Shown here: in pieces, positions 7,634 through 15,918 of the stretch | Numbering within the stretch: the first letter of the stretch is position 1 | Layout of the letters: the number at the start of each line of letters is the position of its first letter | Assembly (NCBI GenBank): GCA_021298655.1 | Contig: JAJTFK010000017.1 | Coordinates: 1 to 37,951 of the forward strand | DNA from: Cryomorphaceae bacterium | Lineage (GTDB): Bacteria; Bacteroidota; Bacteroidia; Flavobacteriales; Schleiferiaceae | Reading direction: 5' to 3' | Length of the DNA stretch: 37,951 nt | The notes under the pieces: generated by a model | Seen by the model: only the letters and a program-made list of their open reading frames with translations | The model's database searches: none | Told to the model about the DNA's origin: nothing | Translations under genes and position numbers: made by a program

Positions 7634-7647
7634 TTCCACGTGGAACA
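7632..7647. other. parS-like palindrome 3
   Basis: The core GTTCCACGTGGAAC at 7633-7646 fills almost the entire 16-base gap between the mnmG stop and the methyltransferase start at 7650. It could additionally affect read-through or translation of the next gene. Confidence 0.6.
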
Positions 7648-7649
7648 CT

Positions 7650-8528
7650 ATGGAAATACACCATTGCCCCTGCTGTGCGGGCACCAAACGTAAGGCCTCG
7701 CTCAATGTGGTAGATCACATGGTGAGCAAGGAGGTTTTTACTGTCTCACTATGCAGTAGTTGCGGTTGCGGGATTACCAGTCCGCGACCGGATGAAATAG
7801 GCCCTTATTACGAAAGCACGGCCTACACGTCGCACCAGGATGAAAATGGCGGCCTGTTTGGCGCCCTGTATGGTTGGGCCCGCGCCGTTGCGGCGCGTCA
7901 GAAGGTGCGTCTTATAAAACAGTCAGTGAAGAAGTCTGCTGGTGCCCTTCTGGACTATGGCTGTGGCGTGGGCGTATTTACCGCGAGGGCGGAGCGCTCG
8001 GGCTGGAAGGTTGCGGGTGTTGAGCTGTCGGATGCGGCGCGCGCCAAGGCCAATGAAAAGCTGAAGCAAGGACGCGTGGTGAAAACCCGTGGTGATTTGG
8101 ATGAGGCGGAACGGTTCGATGCGGTCACCCTCTTCCATGTCCTCGAGCACCTAGACGACCCAGCTGAAACCTTTCGGTGGATCCGCAGCCGAATGAATAC
8201 CGGGGGGGCGTTGATTGTGGCCGTTCCGAATTACGAATCTCCAGATGCGCGGCACTACGGGGCGTATTGGGCGGCTTGGGATGTGCCCATTCACTACTGG
8301 CATTTTACGAAGGAGGCCGTTTCGGAGCTCGCCAAATCGACGGGCTGGTTCGTGGCCGAAGTGCGCCCCATGCGCCTGGATGCCTTTTATGTTTCGTTGC
8401 TCAGTGAGTCCTACAAAACCGGCGTAAAAAACTGGTTTCCAGCAATTTATCAGGGAATTCGCAGCAATATTTTGGGCGGACGTAAAAACGCGTCCAGCCT
8501 TATTTACGTCCTGCGAAAAGCTTCATAA
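7650..8528 (+). CDS. class I SAM-dependent methyltransferase with N-terminal Cys cluster
   Basis: The 292-residue protein starts with a probable zinc ribbon (C6, C8, C9 and C35, C38, C40). A Rossmann methyltransferase domain follows, with SAM-binding motif I LLDYGCGVGVFTARA at about residues 100-114, an acidic motif II (VAGVEL) and the motif IV-like FDAVTLFHVLEHLDDP. This resembles the Methyltransf_23 type that often acts on sugars, lipids or small molecules; the substrate is not known. I chose ATG 7650 because it begins the Cys cluster. An upstream in-frame start at 7560 lies inside mnmG. The gene follows mnmG by 16 bases, filled by palindrome 3. Its last 29 bases overlap the convergent holB gene. 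Confidence 0.8.
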   Translation: MEIHHCPCCAGTKRKASLNVVDHMVSKEVFTVSLCSSCGCGITSPRPDEIGPYYESTAYTSHQDENGGLFGALYGWARAVAARQKVRLIKQSVKKSAGALLDYGCGVGVFTARAERSGWKVAGVELSDAARAKANEKLKQGRVVKTRGDLDEAERFDAVTLFHVLEHLDDPAETFRWIRSRMNTGGALIVAVPNYESPDARHYGAYWAAWDVPIHYWHFTKEAVSELAKSTGWFVAEVRPMRLDAFYVSLLSESYKTGVKNWFPAIYQGIRSNILGGRKNASSLIYVLRKAS

Positions 8529-9648
8529 CCGCGATTCCAAGGTCGCTTAGAACGATGCGGCTGTTGATGTTTCGCTGGATGTCCGTTAGGGCGCCCAGAA
8601 AAAGTTGCTGAAGTTCGTAATGCAGCGACTCGTTGAGCAGCCGAGCTAGCCCATCCGGTTGAAACGGCACGTCGGGAAACCACGCGAACAAGGACGTTTT
8701 AAGGGCGGAATGACGCATCCGCAGCAGTTGCGACATGAGGAGCGAACTAACCTGAAGCCACTGCTTTTGCTGTTCGCGCGGCTCCTTAGCTAAGGACTCG
8801 GCGAATTGCAGCAGGGCCACGAGGTCTTTCTTGTATACCAAGCGCATAAACTCGACAAACCGCTGAAGGGGTTCCTTAAGCGATTCGCGGTTTCGGTACA
8901 GCATGACGGCTTGCCCCGGTTGTCCGCCCGAAAGTTCCGTGAGTACCACGGCCTGCTCCGGCGACATACCCAGTTCGCACAGGGCCGCAACCAGTAAAGG
9001 GCTTGGTACCGGTTTAACCGGGTGAACCTGGCATCGCGACCGAATGGTTTGCAGTACGTCGCCCTCGTTGTGGCAGACGAGCAGAAGCAGCGTGCGATCT
9101 AAGGGCTCTTCGATCACCTTAAGGAGCTTGTTCGCGGCCGCGTCGTTCAGTCGCTCCGGCATCCAAAGGACTACCACTTTAAAGCCGCCGCCGTGTGCCT
9201 TGAGGGCGAGCAGTCGCTGAATCCGCGCGGATTCTTTGACCGAGATTTGAACAACTTTTTGCTTGCCGCCAAGGTGTTCAATCCACTCCGAACTCAATGG
9301 GTGGGGGTTGGATTGCAGGAAGCTGCGAAAATCCGCCAGAAAGGGAGCGCAGGTGTCTTCGTCGTCTCCTCGGCCCTCACCGCCCACCACGGGAACGATC
9401 CAGTGCACATCGGGGTGTGCGTGCCCCGCAAGCTGAATGCAGGAAGGGCAGCTTCCGCAGGCTCCGCGAATTGAAGGCGCGGCACACAGCAATCGAGCCA
9501 CGTATTCCTGGACCAAGGGCCAGGCCATACCCCCGTCTTCGCAGACCAGCATTTGGGCATGGGCCACGCGCGCTCGGTCGACCGCCTGATCGAGCCAAAG
9601 GCCCCATTCGGGGAGCTTTTCAAGGGGAATTTGCAGCGCGGGAACCAA
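8500..9648 (-). CDS. holB: DNA polymerase III delta-prime subunit
   Basis: The delta-prime subunit is part of the clamp loader that places the sliding clamp on DNA during replication. The 382-residue protein has the zinc-binding cysteine pattern ending in ACGSCPSC, the DAAANKLLKVIEEP segment of the clamp-loader AAA+ fold, and the SRC motif (TIRSRC) supplying the arginine finger. The Walker A region reads LVCEDGGMAWPL with no GKT/S, so it should not bind ATP productively, as in other delta-prime proteins. The predicted start is TTG at 9648, only 7 bases after a -7-like element (TACCTTCG), so the transcript would be nearly leaderless; the exact start is uncertain. The 3' end overlaps the convergent methyltransferase by 29 bases. 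It is divergent from pgk. Confidence 0.88.
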   Translation of the reverse strand: MVPALQIPLEKLPEWGLWLDQAVDRARVAHAQMLVCEDGGMAWPLVQEYVARLLCAAPSIRGACGSCPSCIQLAGHAHPDVHWIVPVVGGEGRGDDEDTCAPFLADFRSFLQSNPHPLSSEWIEHLGGKQKVVQISVKESARIQRLLALKAHGGGFKVVVLWMPERLNDAAANKLLKVIEEPLDRTLLLLVCHNEGDVLQTIRSRCQVHPVKPVPSPLLVAALCELGMSPEQAVVLTELSGGQPGQAVMLYRNRESLKEPLQRFVEFMRLVYKKDLVALLQFAESLAKEPREQQKQWLQVSSLLMSQLLRMRHSALKTSLFAWFPDVPFQPDGLARLLNESLHYELQQLFLGALTDIQRNINSRIVLSDLGIAVMKLFAGRK

Positions 9649-9655
9649 AGCGAAG

Positions 9656-9663
9656 CGAAGGTA
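9656..9663 (-). promoter_or_regulatory. putative -7 element of holB
   Basis: On the minus strand TACCTTCG matches TAnnTTTG with one mismatch and ends 7 bases before the presumed holB start. It lies back-to-back with the pgk element. Confidence 0.35.
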
Positions 9664-9669
9664 GCGTCC

Positions 9670-9677
9670 TACCTTTG
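9670..9677 (+). promoter_or_regulatory. -7 promoter element of pgk
   Basis: TACCTTTG is an exact TAnnTTTG match ending 29 bases before the pgk ATG. Confidence 0.55.
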
Positions 9678-9706
9678 CACTACGGCAACTAAGCGCCCCC
9701 GAGTTT

Positions 9707-10906
9707 ATGAAAACAATTGAACAGCTTGACGTTCGAGGTAAGCGGATTTTGGTCCGAGTGGACTACAACGTACCCCTTCGCGAAGACGGAGAAGTGGCGA
9801 ACAATCAGCGAATTGTGGCTACAATTCCCACCCTGAAGTCCATTCTGGATCGGGGGGGACGCGCCGTATTGGTTTCGCACCTGGGCCGACCCAAGGCAGC
9901 CTACGAAGCCGCGTATTCGCTGCGCCCTGTCGCGGTGGAGCTAGCGCGCATTCTCGGTCGCGAAGTCCAGTTTTCGGAATACACGGTGGGCCCCGAGGCC
10001 GTAGCAGCCACCAAAGCCCTTCAAGACGGCGAGGTGCTTCTGATGGAGAACGTTCGGTTTTTCCCTGGTGAGGAGTCGGGCGACGCCCAGTTTGCTCGGC
10101 AGCTCGCCGAGTTGGGCGATGCCTACGTCAACGATGCCTTCGGGACCGCGCACCGCGCGCACGCATCGACTGCCGTGGTTGCGGCCCAGTTTGCCGGTCG
10201 CGCAGCTTTTGGTCACGTGATGGCCCGTGAAATTGCGAACGTAGACCGTGTTTTGCAGTCCAAGGAGAAGCCGTCGGTGGCGGTGGTGGGCGGATCCAAG
10301 GTTTCCAGTAAAATCGTCATTCTGGAGCGCCTGCTGGACCGCGTCGATGCGCTCCTCATCGGCGGCGGCATGGCCTTTACCTTTTTGAAGGCCCAGGGAG
10401 CCCATGTGGGCAACAGCCTCGTTGAAGACGAGCATCTGGGTACCGCCAAGCACATCCTCGAGGCCGCGAAGGCCAAGGGGGTGGACATTTACCTGCCGGT
10501 TGACGTGGTGGCCGCGGACCGCTTTGCGGGAGATGCCGCGACGCAAATCGTGTCCAGCACGCGCATTCCCGATGGATGGATGGGTCTTGATGTGGGCCCC
10601 GAGACCGTTGCGGCCTATGCGAAGGTGGTTGGGAACGCCAAAACCCTCCTGTGGAACGGCCCACTTGGTGTGTTTGAATTGGAAGCCTTTGCCCACGGAA
10701 CGCGGGCCCTGGGCGAAGCCATTGCTTCGGCGACCGCGTCGGGTTCGCTCTTTTCGTTGGTGGGCGGCGGCGACAGCGTGGCCGCGGTGGAGCAGTTTGG
10801 CCTAGCCGACCGCGTCAGCTACGTGAGCACGGGCGGCGGAGCGATGCTGGAGTACCTAGAAGGCCGCGTCCTCCCCGGAATCCAGGCCGTCTACGACGCG
10901 GAATAG
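9707..10906 (+). CDS. pgk: phosphoglycerate kinase
   Basis: Pgk transfers the phosphoryl group of 1,3-bisphosphoglycerate to ADP in glycolysis and runs in reverse in gluconeogenesis. The 399-residue protein has the N-terminal substrate-binding signature RVDYNVPL and the HLGRPK and GTAHRAHAST segments. The hinge GGSKVSSKIVILERLL and the nucleotide-binding C-terminal motifs ALLIGGGMAFTF and SLVGGGDS are also present. Length is normal. It is a single-gene unit with its own promoter, divergent from holB. The last 51 bases overlap the 3' end of the oppositely oriented cvpA. Confidence 0.98.
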   Translation: MKTIEQLDVRGKRILVRVDYNVPLREDGEVANNQRIVATIPTLKSILDRGGRAVLVSHLGRPKAAYEAAYSLRPVAVELARILGREVQFSEYTVGPEAVAATKALQDGEVLLMENVRFFPGEESGDAQFARQLAELGDAYVNDAFGTAHRAHASTAVVAAQFAGRAAFGHVMAREIANVDRVLQSKEKPSVAVVGGSKVSSKIVILERLLDRVDALLIGGGMAFTFLKAQGAHVGNSLVEDEHLGTAKHILEAAKAKGVDIYLPVDVVAADRFAGDAATQIVSSTRIPDGWMGLDVGPETVAAYAKVVGNAKTLLWNGPLGVFELEAFAHGTRALGEAIASATASGSLFSLVGGGDSVAAVEQFGLADRVSYVSTGGGAMLEYLEGRVLPGIQAVYDAE

Positions 10907-11377
10907 GTTGGGCGTAAGCCATTCGCCCAAGGCGAGGGCCTTGCTGTAGTAGGTAGATTGGCTGCGGTATTCCGCACCCGGTCCCACGCTCGGAAACGCA
11001 TCCCCAAACCAACGCAGGGGCAGGGCGACCAGCGAAGCAATAAAAATGCCTTTGGCAAGTCCGCTCAGCGCGCCCAACAGTCGGTTTAGCCAACCCAACA
11101 AAATGAGTTTGGAAAGCCGGGTGGCGATTTTACCCAAAAACACCACACCGAGGTAAATGAGGAACAGGCTCACGTAGTAGGCCAGTCCGCGGCGCAGCTC
11201 GGCGTTGTCGATAAAGGCCACCAGGAAGGGCTCCAGGCGCTCCGAAAGCGGTCCCGCAAACAGGTAGCCCAAGAGCAGCCCAAGGAGCCCCGATAAGTCA
11301 TTGATGAATCCGCGCCAAATGCCTCGGGCCGTGAGCCCAACAACTAAGGCCAGAAAAAGCAGGTCAAGGCCCGTCAT
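10856..11377 (-). CDS. CvpA family membrane protein
   Basis: The 173-residue protein is mostly hydrophobic, with about four membrane segments (roughly residues 4-20, 26-46, 66-90 and 102-122). It resembles the CvpA family, named for a colicin V production requirement in E. coli but of unclear molecular role. It follows two lipoprotein genes by 3 bases and is probably the last gene of that minus-strand operon. Its 3' end overlaps pgk by 51 bases in antisense. I see nothing pointing to a specific local function. Confidence 0.8.
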   Translation of the reverse strand: MTGLDLLFLALVVGLTARGIWRGFINDLSGLLGLLLGYLFAGPLSERLEPFLVAFIDNAELRRGLAYYVSLFLIYLGVVFLGKIATRLSKLILLGWLNRLLGALSGLAKGIFIASLVALPLRWFGDAFPSVGPGAEYRSQSTYYSKALALGEWLTPNLFRVVDGLDSGEDAAF

Positions 11378-11380
11378 GGA

Positions 11381-11788
11381 TTAGCAGCCGCTGACGCCTT
11401 CGACGTACGGCTGAACGACGATCTGCACTTTGGCGGTGCTGTCGGCCACGAGTTTCAGGTATCCGCAACCAAAAACGACCGGCGGATTTCCGCCCTTTTG
11501 GGCCGTAACCTGAAGCACCGCGGGAAGGCCATACTGAAACACGTCGTTACCTTCGGCATCCCGCACTATGCCATCTACACCAGAGCGTCCTTCGAAGTCC
11601 GGTATTGCATTGACAACGGGCGCCGTAGCGCGGACCGAGGCATTTTGAAGCGGAATCAAGTCACCGTCTTCGTTCACGGCGACCACTTCAATTTGAAATC
11701 GGTAAACGGGGGCCTCTTTCGGTCCGCAGGACGTGAATCCAGCAAGGAGTGTAGCGGCCGCGAGGGCGGTAAAACGAAACGTGTTCAC
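11381..11788 (-). CDS. small predicted lipoprotein (second of a related pair)
   Basis: With the GTG start at 11788 the protein has 135 residues: a signal sequence ending FTSC (lipidated Cys at 21), then a beta-rich domain. The GTG overlaps the stop of the upstream gene as GTGA, which supports it over the TTG two codons earlier and suggests translational coupling. The mature part has the pattern IPLQNASVRA, a central GCGYLKLV and a C-terminal PYVEGVSGC. This parallels the upstream protein, so the two look like diverged tandem paralogues with two conserved cysteines. The fold may be Ig- or transthyretin-like. Function is unknown. Confidence 0.72.
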   Translation of the reverse strand: MNTFRFTALAAATLLAGFTSCGPKEAPVYRFQIEVVAVNEDGDLIPLQNASVRATAPVVNAIPDFEGRSGVDGIVRDAEGNDVFQYGLPAVLQVTAQKGGNPPVVFGCGYLKLVADSTAKVQIVVQPYVEGVSGC

Positions 11789-12192
11789 AAGCAACCGGTG
11801 TTGGGATCGCCGTAGGGGCGAAGGATTACGTACGCCACCGCGGTATCGCCAGGCACTACGTGCACGAACGAGCAGCCGCGGTACGCACCTTTGGTGGATT
11901 CAATGTCGAGGTAGGCCTCGCGCTCGTACTTCCACGGCGTATCGGTCCAGCCGCTTACGTCGGATTTTTTGTAGTAGTAGCCCGAGGTGTTGGGGTTGCT
12001 GAACAGGGTTCCGGTGCCGGGAACCGACAGGTGGATCCACGCGTTTTGAATGGCGACACTGTCTTGGTTGATAACCCGTACCGCAATGTAGCCGGGGCCC
12101 GTACGGGGTTTTTCGCACGAAGCGACCAGGCCGGCTAGGCCCAGGATGAGGGCGGCGGCAGAAAGGATCCGGTAGTTCACTCGCTTTAGCAT
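11785..12192 (-). CDS. small predicted lipoprotein (first of a related pair)
   Basis: From ATG 12192 the protein has 135 residues with a lipoprotein signal ending LVASC (Cys26). An in-frame TTG at 12216 lies within the promoter element and is rejected. The mature domain carries VAIQNAWIHLSVP, YRGCSFVHVVPGDTA and a C-terminal RPYGDPNTGCL, matching the layout of the downstream lipoprotein. An exact TATATTTG element ends 21 bases upstream. It leads the operon lipoprotein-lipoprotein-cvpA and is divergent from pheS (44 bases between starts). No known family is recognised with confidence. Confidence 0.75.
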   Translation of the reverse strand: MLKRVNYRILSAAALILGLAGLVASCEKPRTGPGYIAVRVINQDSVAIQNAWIHLSVPGTGTLFSNPNTSGYYYKKSDVSGWTDTPWKYEREAYLDIESTKGAYRGCSFVHVVPGDTAVAYVILRPYGDPNTGCL

Positions 12193-12213
12193 AGTTTTGC
12201 GCGACAAAGCAAG

Positions 12214-12221
12214 CAAATATA
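12214..12221 (-). promoter_or_regulatory. -7 promoter element of the lipoprotein-cvpA operon
   Basis: TATATTTG on the minus strand is an exact TAnnTTTG match, 21 bases before the ATG at 12192. Confidence 0.55.
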
Positions 12222-12236
12222 GCAGTTTCCCCGACG

Positions 12237-13238
12237 ATGCAGGCGAAAATCCAGGAATACCTCCACGAGGTTGCGTCAGCGACCCTTTTGAACGCTGAAG
12301 CGGCAGAGGCCCTTCGCCTGCGCTTTCTCGGCCGAAAGGGCGTAATGAATGAATTGTTTGCCGCGTTTAAAACGCTTGCACCCGAAGAGCGAAAGGAAGT
12401 CGGGCAGCGCCTAAACGAGCTGAAAACCGCCGTTGAAGCCAAGGTTGCGGAATTTTCGGAGTCCAAACCCAAAGTGCGCATTGCGGGCGAAGACGTAACG
12501 CGGCCGGGATGGGGCGTGCTCCCCGGAAGCCACCACCCCGTCAGTCAGGTGCGCAACGAATTGGTGGACATCTTTCGCCGCATGGGTTTTGCGGTAGCCG
12601 AAGGCCCCGAAATGGAGGACGATTGGCACAACTTTACGGCGCTGAATTTTCCGCCCGAGCACCCGGCCCGCGACATGCAGGACACGTTTTTCTTGGCGCG
12701 AAACCCGGATTGGGCCCTGAGAACCCACACATCCAACGTTCAGGTTCGCACAATGGAAACGCGCAAGCCGCCGATTCGCATCATTGCCCCCGGGCGGGTT
12801 TTTCGAAACGAGGCGATTTCGTCGCGCAGCCACTGCATGTTTCACCAGGTAGAGGGCCTGTACATCGACCGCAACGTCTCGTTTGCGGACATGAAGCAGA
12901 CCCTGTTGGAATTCGCCCAGGCTTTTTTCGGCGAACACACGGCCATTCGGCTAAGGCCCAGCTACTTTCCGTTTACCGAACCAAGTGCCGAAATGGACAT
13001 TTGGTGGGGACTGGAGACCGAAACGGACTACCGAATGACCAAGGGCACGGGCTGGCTCGAAATTCTGGGCTGCGGAATGGTTGACCCCGCGGTCCTGGAG
13101 TCCTGCGGAATTGATCCCGCCGAATACAGCGGGTTTGCGTTCGGCTTGGGCGTGGAGCGCATCGCCATGCAGCGCTTTTCGGTGCCCGACATCCGGGCGC
13201 TGTTTGAGAACGACCTGCGCATGCTGCGCGCGCTGTAG
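12237..13238 (+). CDS. pheS: phenylalanyl-tRNA synthetase alpha subunit
   Basis: PheS is the catalytic subunit of the alpha2-beta2 class II synthetase that charges tRNA-Phe. The 333-residue protein has an N-terminal coiled coil, then class II motif 2 in GRVFRNEAISSRSHCMFHQVEG and motif 3 in FAFGLGVERIAMQR. Also present are the PHE-binding FPFTEPSAEMDIWW and the LEILGCGMVDP segment. Length is normal. pheT is not in the window, so the two subunits are encoded apart, as in many Bacteroidota. I see no clear TAnnTTTG in its short upstream region. It converges on pyk with a 40-base gap. Confidence 0.97.
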   Translation: MQAKIQEYLHEVASATLLNAEAAEALRLRFLGRKGVMNELFAAFKTLAPEERKEVGQRLNELKTAVEAKVAEFSESKPKVRIAGEDVTRPGWGVLPGSHHPVSQVRNELVDIFRRMGFAVAEGPEMEDDWHNFTALNFPPEHPARDMQDTFFLARNPDWALRTHTSNVQVRTMETRKPPIRIIAPGRVFRNEAISSRSHCMFHQVEGLYIDRNVSFADMKQTLLEFAQAFFGEHTAIRLRPSYFPFTEPSAEMDIWWGLETETDYRMTKGTGWLEILGCGMVDPAVLESCGIDPAEYSGFAFGLGVERIAMQRFSVPDIRALFENDLRMLRAL

Positions 13239-13278
13239 CACCAGTTTTTTGCGGCCTAAAGGCCCAAAGCGAAGTCGT

Positions 13279-14697
13279 TTACCCGACGTCCTTGACCCGA
13301 ATCGTGTTGGTGGTTCCCTTTGCCTCGATGGGCATTGAGGCCAGCTGAATAATGCGGTCGCCGGCCTGAACCAAACCATCCGCCTTCAGTTGATTGGTGA
13401 TGTCCACAAAGGTGGCGTCGGTCGACTCCATGCTGTCGTAGTAAAATCCGCGAACCCCCCAATGCAGCGAAAGTTTGTTCAGAATCTTGTAGTTGGCGGT
13501 GAAGGCGTAAATGTGGCTTTGCGGGCGGAAGCTGGAAATCAGCTGCGCGGAGTGCCCCGAAAACGTCAGGGTGCAGATGGCGCTGGCTTCCACGCTGTTG
13601 GCCATTTTGGCGGCGTAGTAGCACACGGTGTCTGAAATGAAGCGCTCGGCGACGTGTTCCAGCGGCTTGTGTTCCTTTCCGCGGAAGCTGCAGCCGCGCT
13701 CGGCGGTTTCCGCAATGCGGGCCATAGTCTGAACGACCTGAACCGGGTAAATCCCCACCGAAGTTTCGCCGCTCAGCATCACGGCGTCGGCACCGTCCAT
13801 GACGGCGTTGGCCACGTCGTTTACCTCGGCCCGGGTGGGCGTCAGGCTGTCGATCATGGTCTCCATCATTTGGGTGGCGACAATTACGGGCTTGGCGAGC
13901 TCGATGCACTTGCGCACGATCATTTTTTGGATGAGCGGAACGGATTCCATGGGCACCTCTACCCCCAGGTCGCCGCGCGCAACCATGGCGCCGTCGGTGG
14001 CTTCGAGAATGGCGTCGATGTCGGCCACGGCCTCGGGCTTTTCGATTTTGGCGATGATTCCCGCGTGGTGCTTGCGGTCATTTAAAATGGCGCGGAGCTC
14101 GTGGATGTCCTGCGCGTTGCGCACAAAGCTGAGGCCGATCCAGTCCACGTTCTCTTCAAGGGCCACATCGAGGTCGGCGAGGTCCTTCTCGGTCAAACAG
14201 GGCAGCGAAACACGGGTATTGGGCAGGTTGACGCCCTTTTTTGATTTAAGCGGACCTCCCTGAATCGTTTCGGCGACCACCTCGTCGATGCCGTTGGTAG
14301 AAAGTACCTTGAGCACGAGCTTTCCGTCGTCGAGCAGCACGTTTTCGCCCACCCGCACATCGCGCGGAAACTGCGCGTAGGTCATAAACACCCGCTCTTT
14401 GGTGCCGTCGCATTTCACCGTGGTAAACGTGAGCCGATCTCCCGGCGCGAGCACGGCGCCCTCTTCGACTACGCCCACGCGGAGCTTCGGCCCCTGCAGG
14501 TCGGCCAAGACCGCGGCATGGTGCCCCGTTTCTTTGAGGATGGCGCGGATGCGGCGAATGGTGGCGCGGTGGTCGTCGGCGGCACCGTGCGAGAAATTCA
14601 CGCGGAACACGTTCACGCCCGCATCCAAAAGTTGTTTTAAAACGTCTTCAGAAGAGGAGGCAGGGCCTAGGGTCGCAACGATTTTAGTCCGTTTCAC
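13279..14697 (-). CDS. pyk: pyruvate kinase
   Basis: Pyruvate kinase makes pyruvate and ATP from phosphoenolpyruvate and ADP, the last step of glycolysis. The 472-residue protein starts MKRTKIVATLGPASS and has NFSHGAADDHR, the catalytic-lysine segment IIAKIEKPEAV and the Mg-binding MVARGDLGVEVP. MDGADAVMLSGETSVG and a complete C-terminal regulatory domain follow. The start codon is GTG at 14697, overlapping the stop of the upstream gene as GTGA, so translation is probably coupled. It is the last gene of acpP-fabF-rnc-IPExxVDY-pyk. Confidence 0.97.
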   Translation of the reverse strand: MKRTKIVATLGPASSSEDVLKQLLDAGVNVFRVNFSHGAADDHRATIRRIRAILKETGHHAAVLADLQGPKLRVGVVEEGAVLAPGDRLTFTTVKCDGTKERVFMTYAQFPRDVRVGENVLLDDGKLVLKVLSTNGIDEVVAETIQGGPLKSKKGVNLPNTRVSLPCLTEKDLADLDVALEENVDWIGLSFVRNAQDIHELRAILNDRKHHAGIIAKIEKPEAVADIDAILEATDGAMVARGDLGVEVPMESVPLIQKMIVRKCIELAKPVIVATQMMETMIDSLTPTRAEVNDVANAVMDGADAVMLSGETSVGIYPVQVVQTMARIAETAERGCSFRGKEHKPLEHVAERFISDTVCYYAAKMANSVEASAICTLTFSGHSAQLISSFRPQSHIYAFTANYKILNKLSLHWGVRGFYYDSMESTDATFVDITNQLKADGLVQAGDRIIQLASMPIEAKGTTNTIRVKDVG

Positions 14698-15200
14698 AGA
14701 TCGGAGTCCTTTATTGGTTCAAACACAAATTGGGCGTGCTCGTTCGGCGTCAGGCTTGTACGGGGGTTGCAGCCAAGCAATCCAGGAACGTCGTTGAGTT
14801 GGCGTTGCAAACCTACGATTTCTTGACTACTTAGCGGGGGATCAACTACTAAAAACGCGTTAATTCCGCGCGGTCGTCGAATGAAGTACGCGGCAGAGGG
14901 ATCGGGATCCAGTTGCCCAAACAGGCCTTCGGCAGGGCCTTGGGCGGACGGCGTTCCGATTAGTTGGTGCGGGGCATTCCAGAGCAGCGCGTACTCACGC
15001 GGTCCGTCTTCAAAGCGGAACAGGGCGTGGTGGTAGGTTCCCTCGGGTCGCTCGCGCACCCAATCCGCGCTGCGCCCCAAGCCCCAGCCCAAACGGTCGT
15101 TTAGGCGGAATACCAAGGGTACCGGATCCAAGTTGGTGCTCAGCGCCCAAACCTCCGGCAGGTCGTCTTCACCGACGTCGAGAACGAGGCGCCGTGCCAA
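14694..15200 (-). CDS. IPExxVDY-type family protein
   Basis: The 168-residue protein lies between rnc and pyk, the place where Bacteroidota carry the IPExxVDY family (function unknown). Its sequence fits that group loosely: FRLNDRLGWGL, an aromatic YHHALFRFED, YFIRRPRGINAFLVV, and a hydrophobic C-terminal stretch. The terminal motif after which the family is named is not clear here, so part of the assignment rests on position. The start is TTG at 15200, 32 bases inside the end of rnc. The stop overlaps the pyk start. It is likely cytoplasmic, with no signal peptide or membrane segment. Confidence 0.75.
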   Translation of the reverse strand: MARRLVLDVGEDDLPEVWALSTNLDPVPLVFRLNDRLGWGLGRSADWVRERPEGTYHHALFRFEDGPREYALLWNAPHQLIGTPSAQGPAEGLFGQLDPDPSAAYFIRRPRGINAFLVVDPPLSSQEIVGLQRQLNDVPGLLGCNPRTSLTPNEHAQFVFEPIKDSDL

Positions 15201-15918
15201 TTTTCAGGGATTTGCACGCCGCGCGGGCAGCCGCTTCTTCGGCGTTTTTCTTGGATTGTCCGCTGCCGGTAGCAACTTCGACGTCGTCGAGTACAAAGGC
15301 AACCGTGAAGCGGTTTTTGTCGTTGCCCTGCTCGTCAATCACGTCAAATTGAAAGCGCTGTTTTTTCTTTTGAACCTGCTCGATGAGCAGGCTTTTGTAG
15401 CTGATGACCTCCGTCTCGACTTGGTTGAAATTGACGTAGGGATCCAGCATTCGCCGGTGGACGAGGTAGCGGGCGGCGCCCCATCCGCGGTCAATGTAGA
15501 CGGCCCCCACAAGGGCTTCAAGCGTGTTGCCGGGCACCGACGAAGCTTGACCGTTTCGCATCCGGCCCTGCTCCATCCACTGGGGAATGCCCATTTTTTC
15601 GGCAATGCGGTTTAGGGCCTTTCGGCTGACCACCTTGGAACGCATGGAGGTGAGGTAGCCCTCGTCTCCGTTGGGGTATTTTTCGTAGAGGTATTCTGCC
15701 ATGAGCACCCCGAGCACGGCGTCGCCAAGGTATTCCAGGCGCTCGTAGCGCATGTTGGCGCTTCGTTGGTTGGGGTCGGCCTTCACCTTTCGGCGAAAGG
15801 CGGCTAAGTAAATGTTGGGATCGTTTGGGCGGAGTCCGGTCATGCGGGTCACCGCGGCGAGTACCGCTCGGTGCTCAGAAGGTACCGTGCGGAACAGGCG
15901 AAGTATAGCCCGAAGCAT
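15169..15918 (-). CDS. rnc: ribonuclease III
   Basis: RNase III cleaves double-stranded RNA, including rRNA precursors. In this 249-residue protein the catalytic signature YERLEYLGDAVLGVLMAEYL lies near residues 63-82, with the second acidic cluster in NTLEALVGAVYIDRGW. The C-terminal 70 residues form a double-stranded RNA-binding domain ending in SKKNAEEAAARAACKSL. The ATG at 15918 overlaps the fabF stop by one base (TAATG). A position after acpP and fabF is common in many bacteria. Confidence 0.96.
   Translation of the reverse strand: MLRAILRLFRTVPSEHRAVLAAVTRMTGLRPNDPNIYLAAFRRKVKADPNQRSANMRYERLEYLGDAVLGVLMAEYLYEKYPNGDEGYLTSMRSKVVSRKALNRIAEKMGIPQWMEQGRMRNGQASSVPGNTLEALVGAVYIDRGWGAARYLVHRRMLDPYVNFNQVETEVISYKSLLIEQVQKKKQRFQFDVIDEQGNDKNRFTVAFVLDDVEVATGSGQSKKNAEEAAARAACKSLKIGTAPRSRRR

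Noticed and set aside
10213-10222. Another CACGTG (GGTCACGTGATG) in pgk as a fourth parS site
   Set aside because: Only the central CACGTG and its immediate neighbours match; the GTTC/GAAC arms are absent. Similar short CACGTG hits elsewhere were rejected for the same reason.
13239-13278. Short GGCCT/AGGCC inverted repeat between pheS and pyk as a bidirectional terminator
   Set aside because: The stem is only about 5 bp and no T-run follows on either strand.
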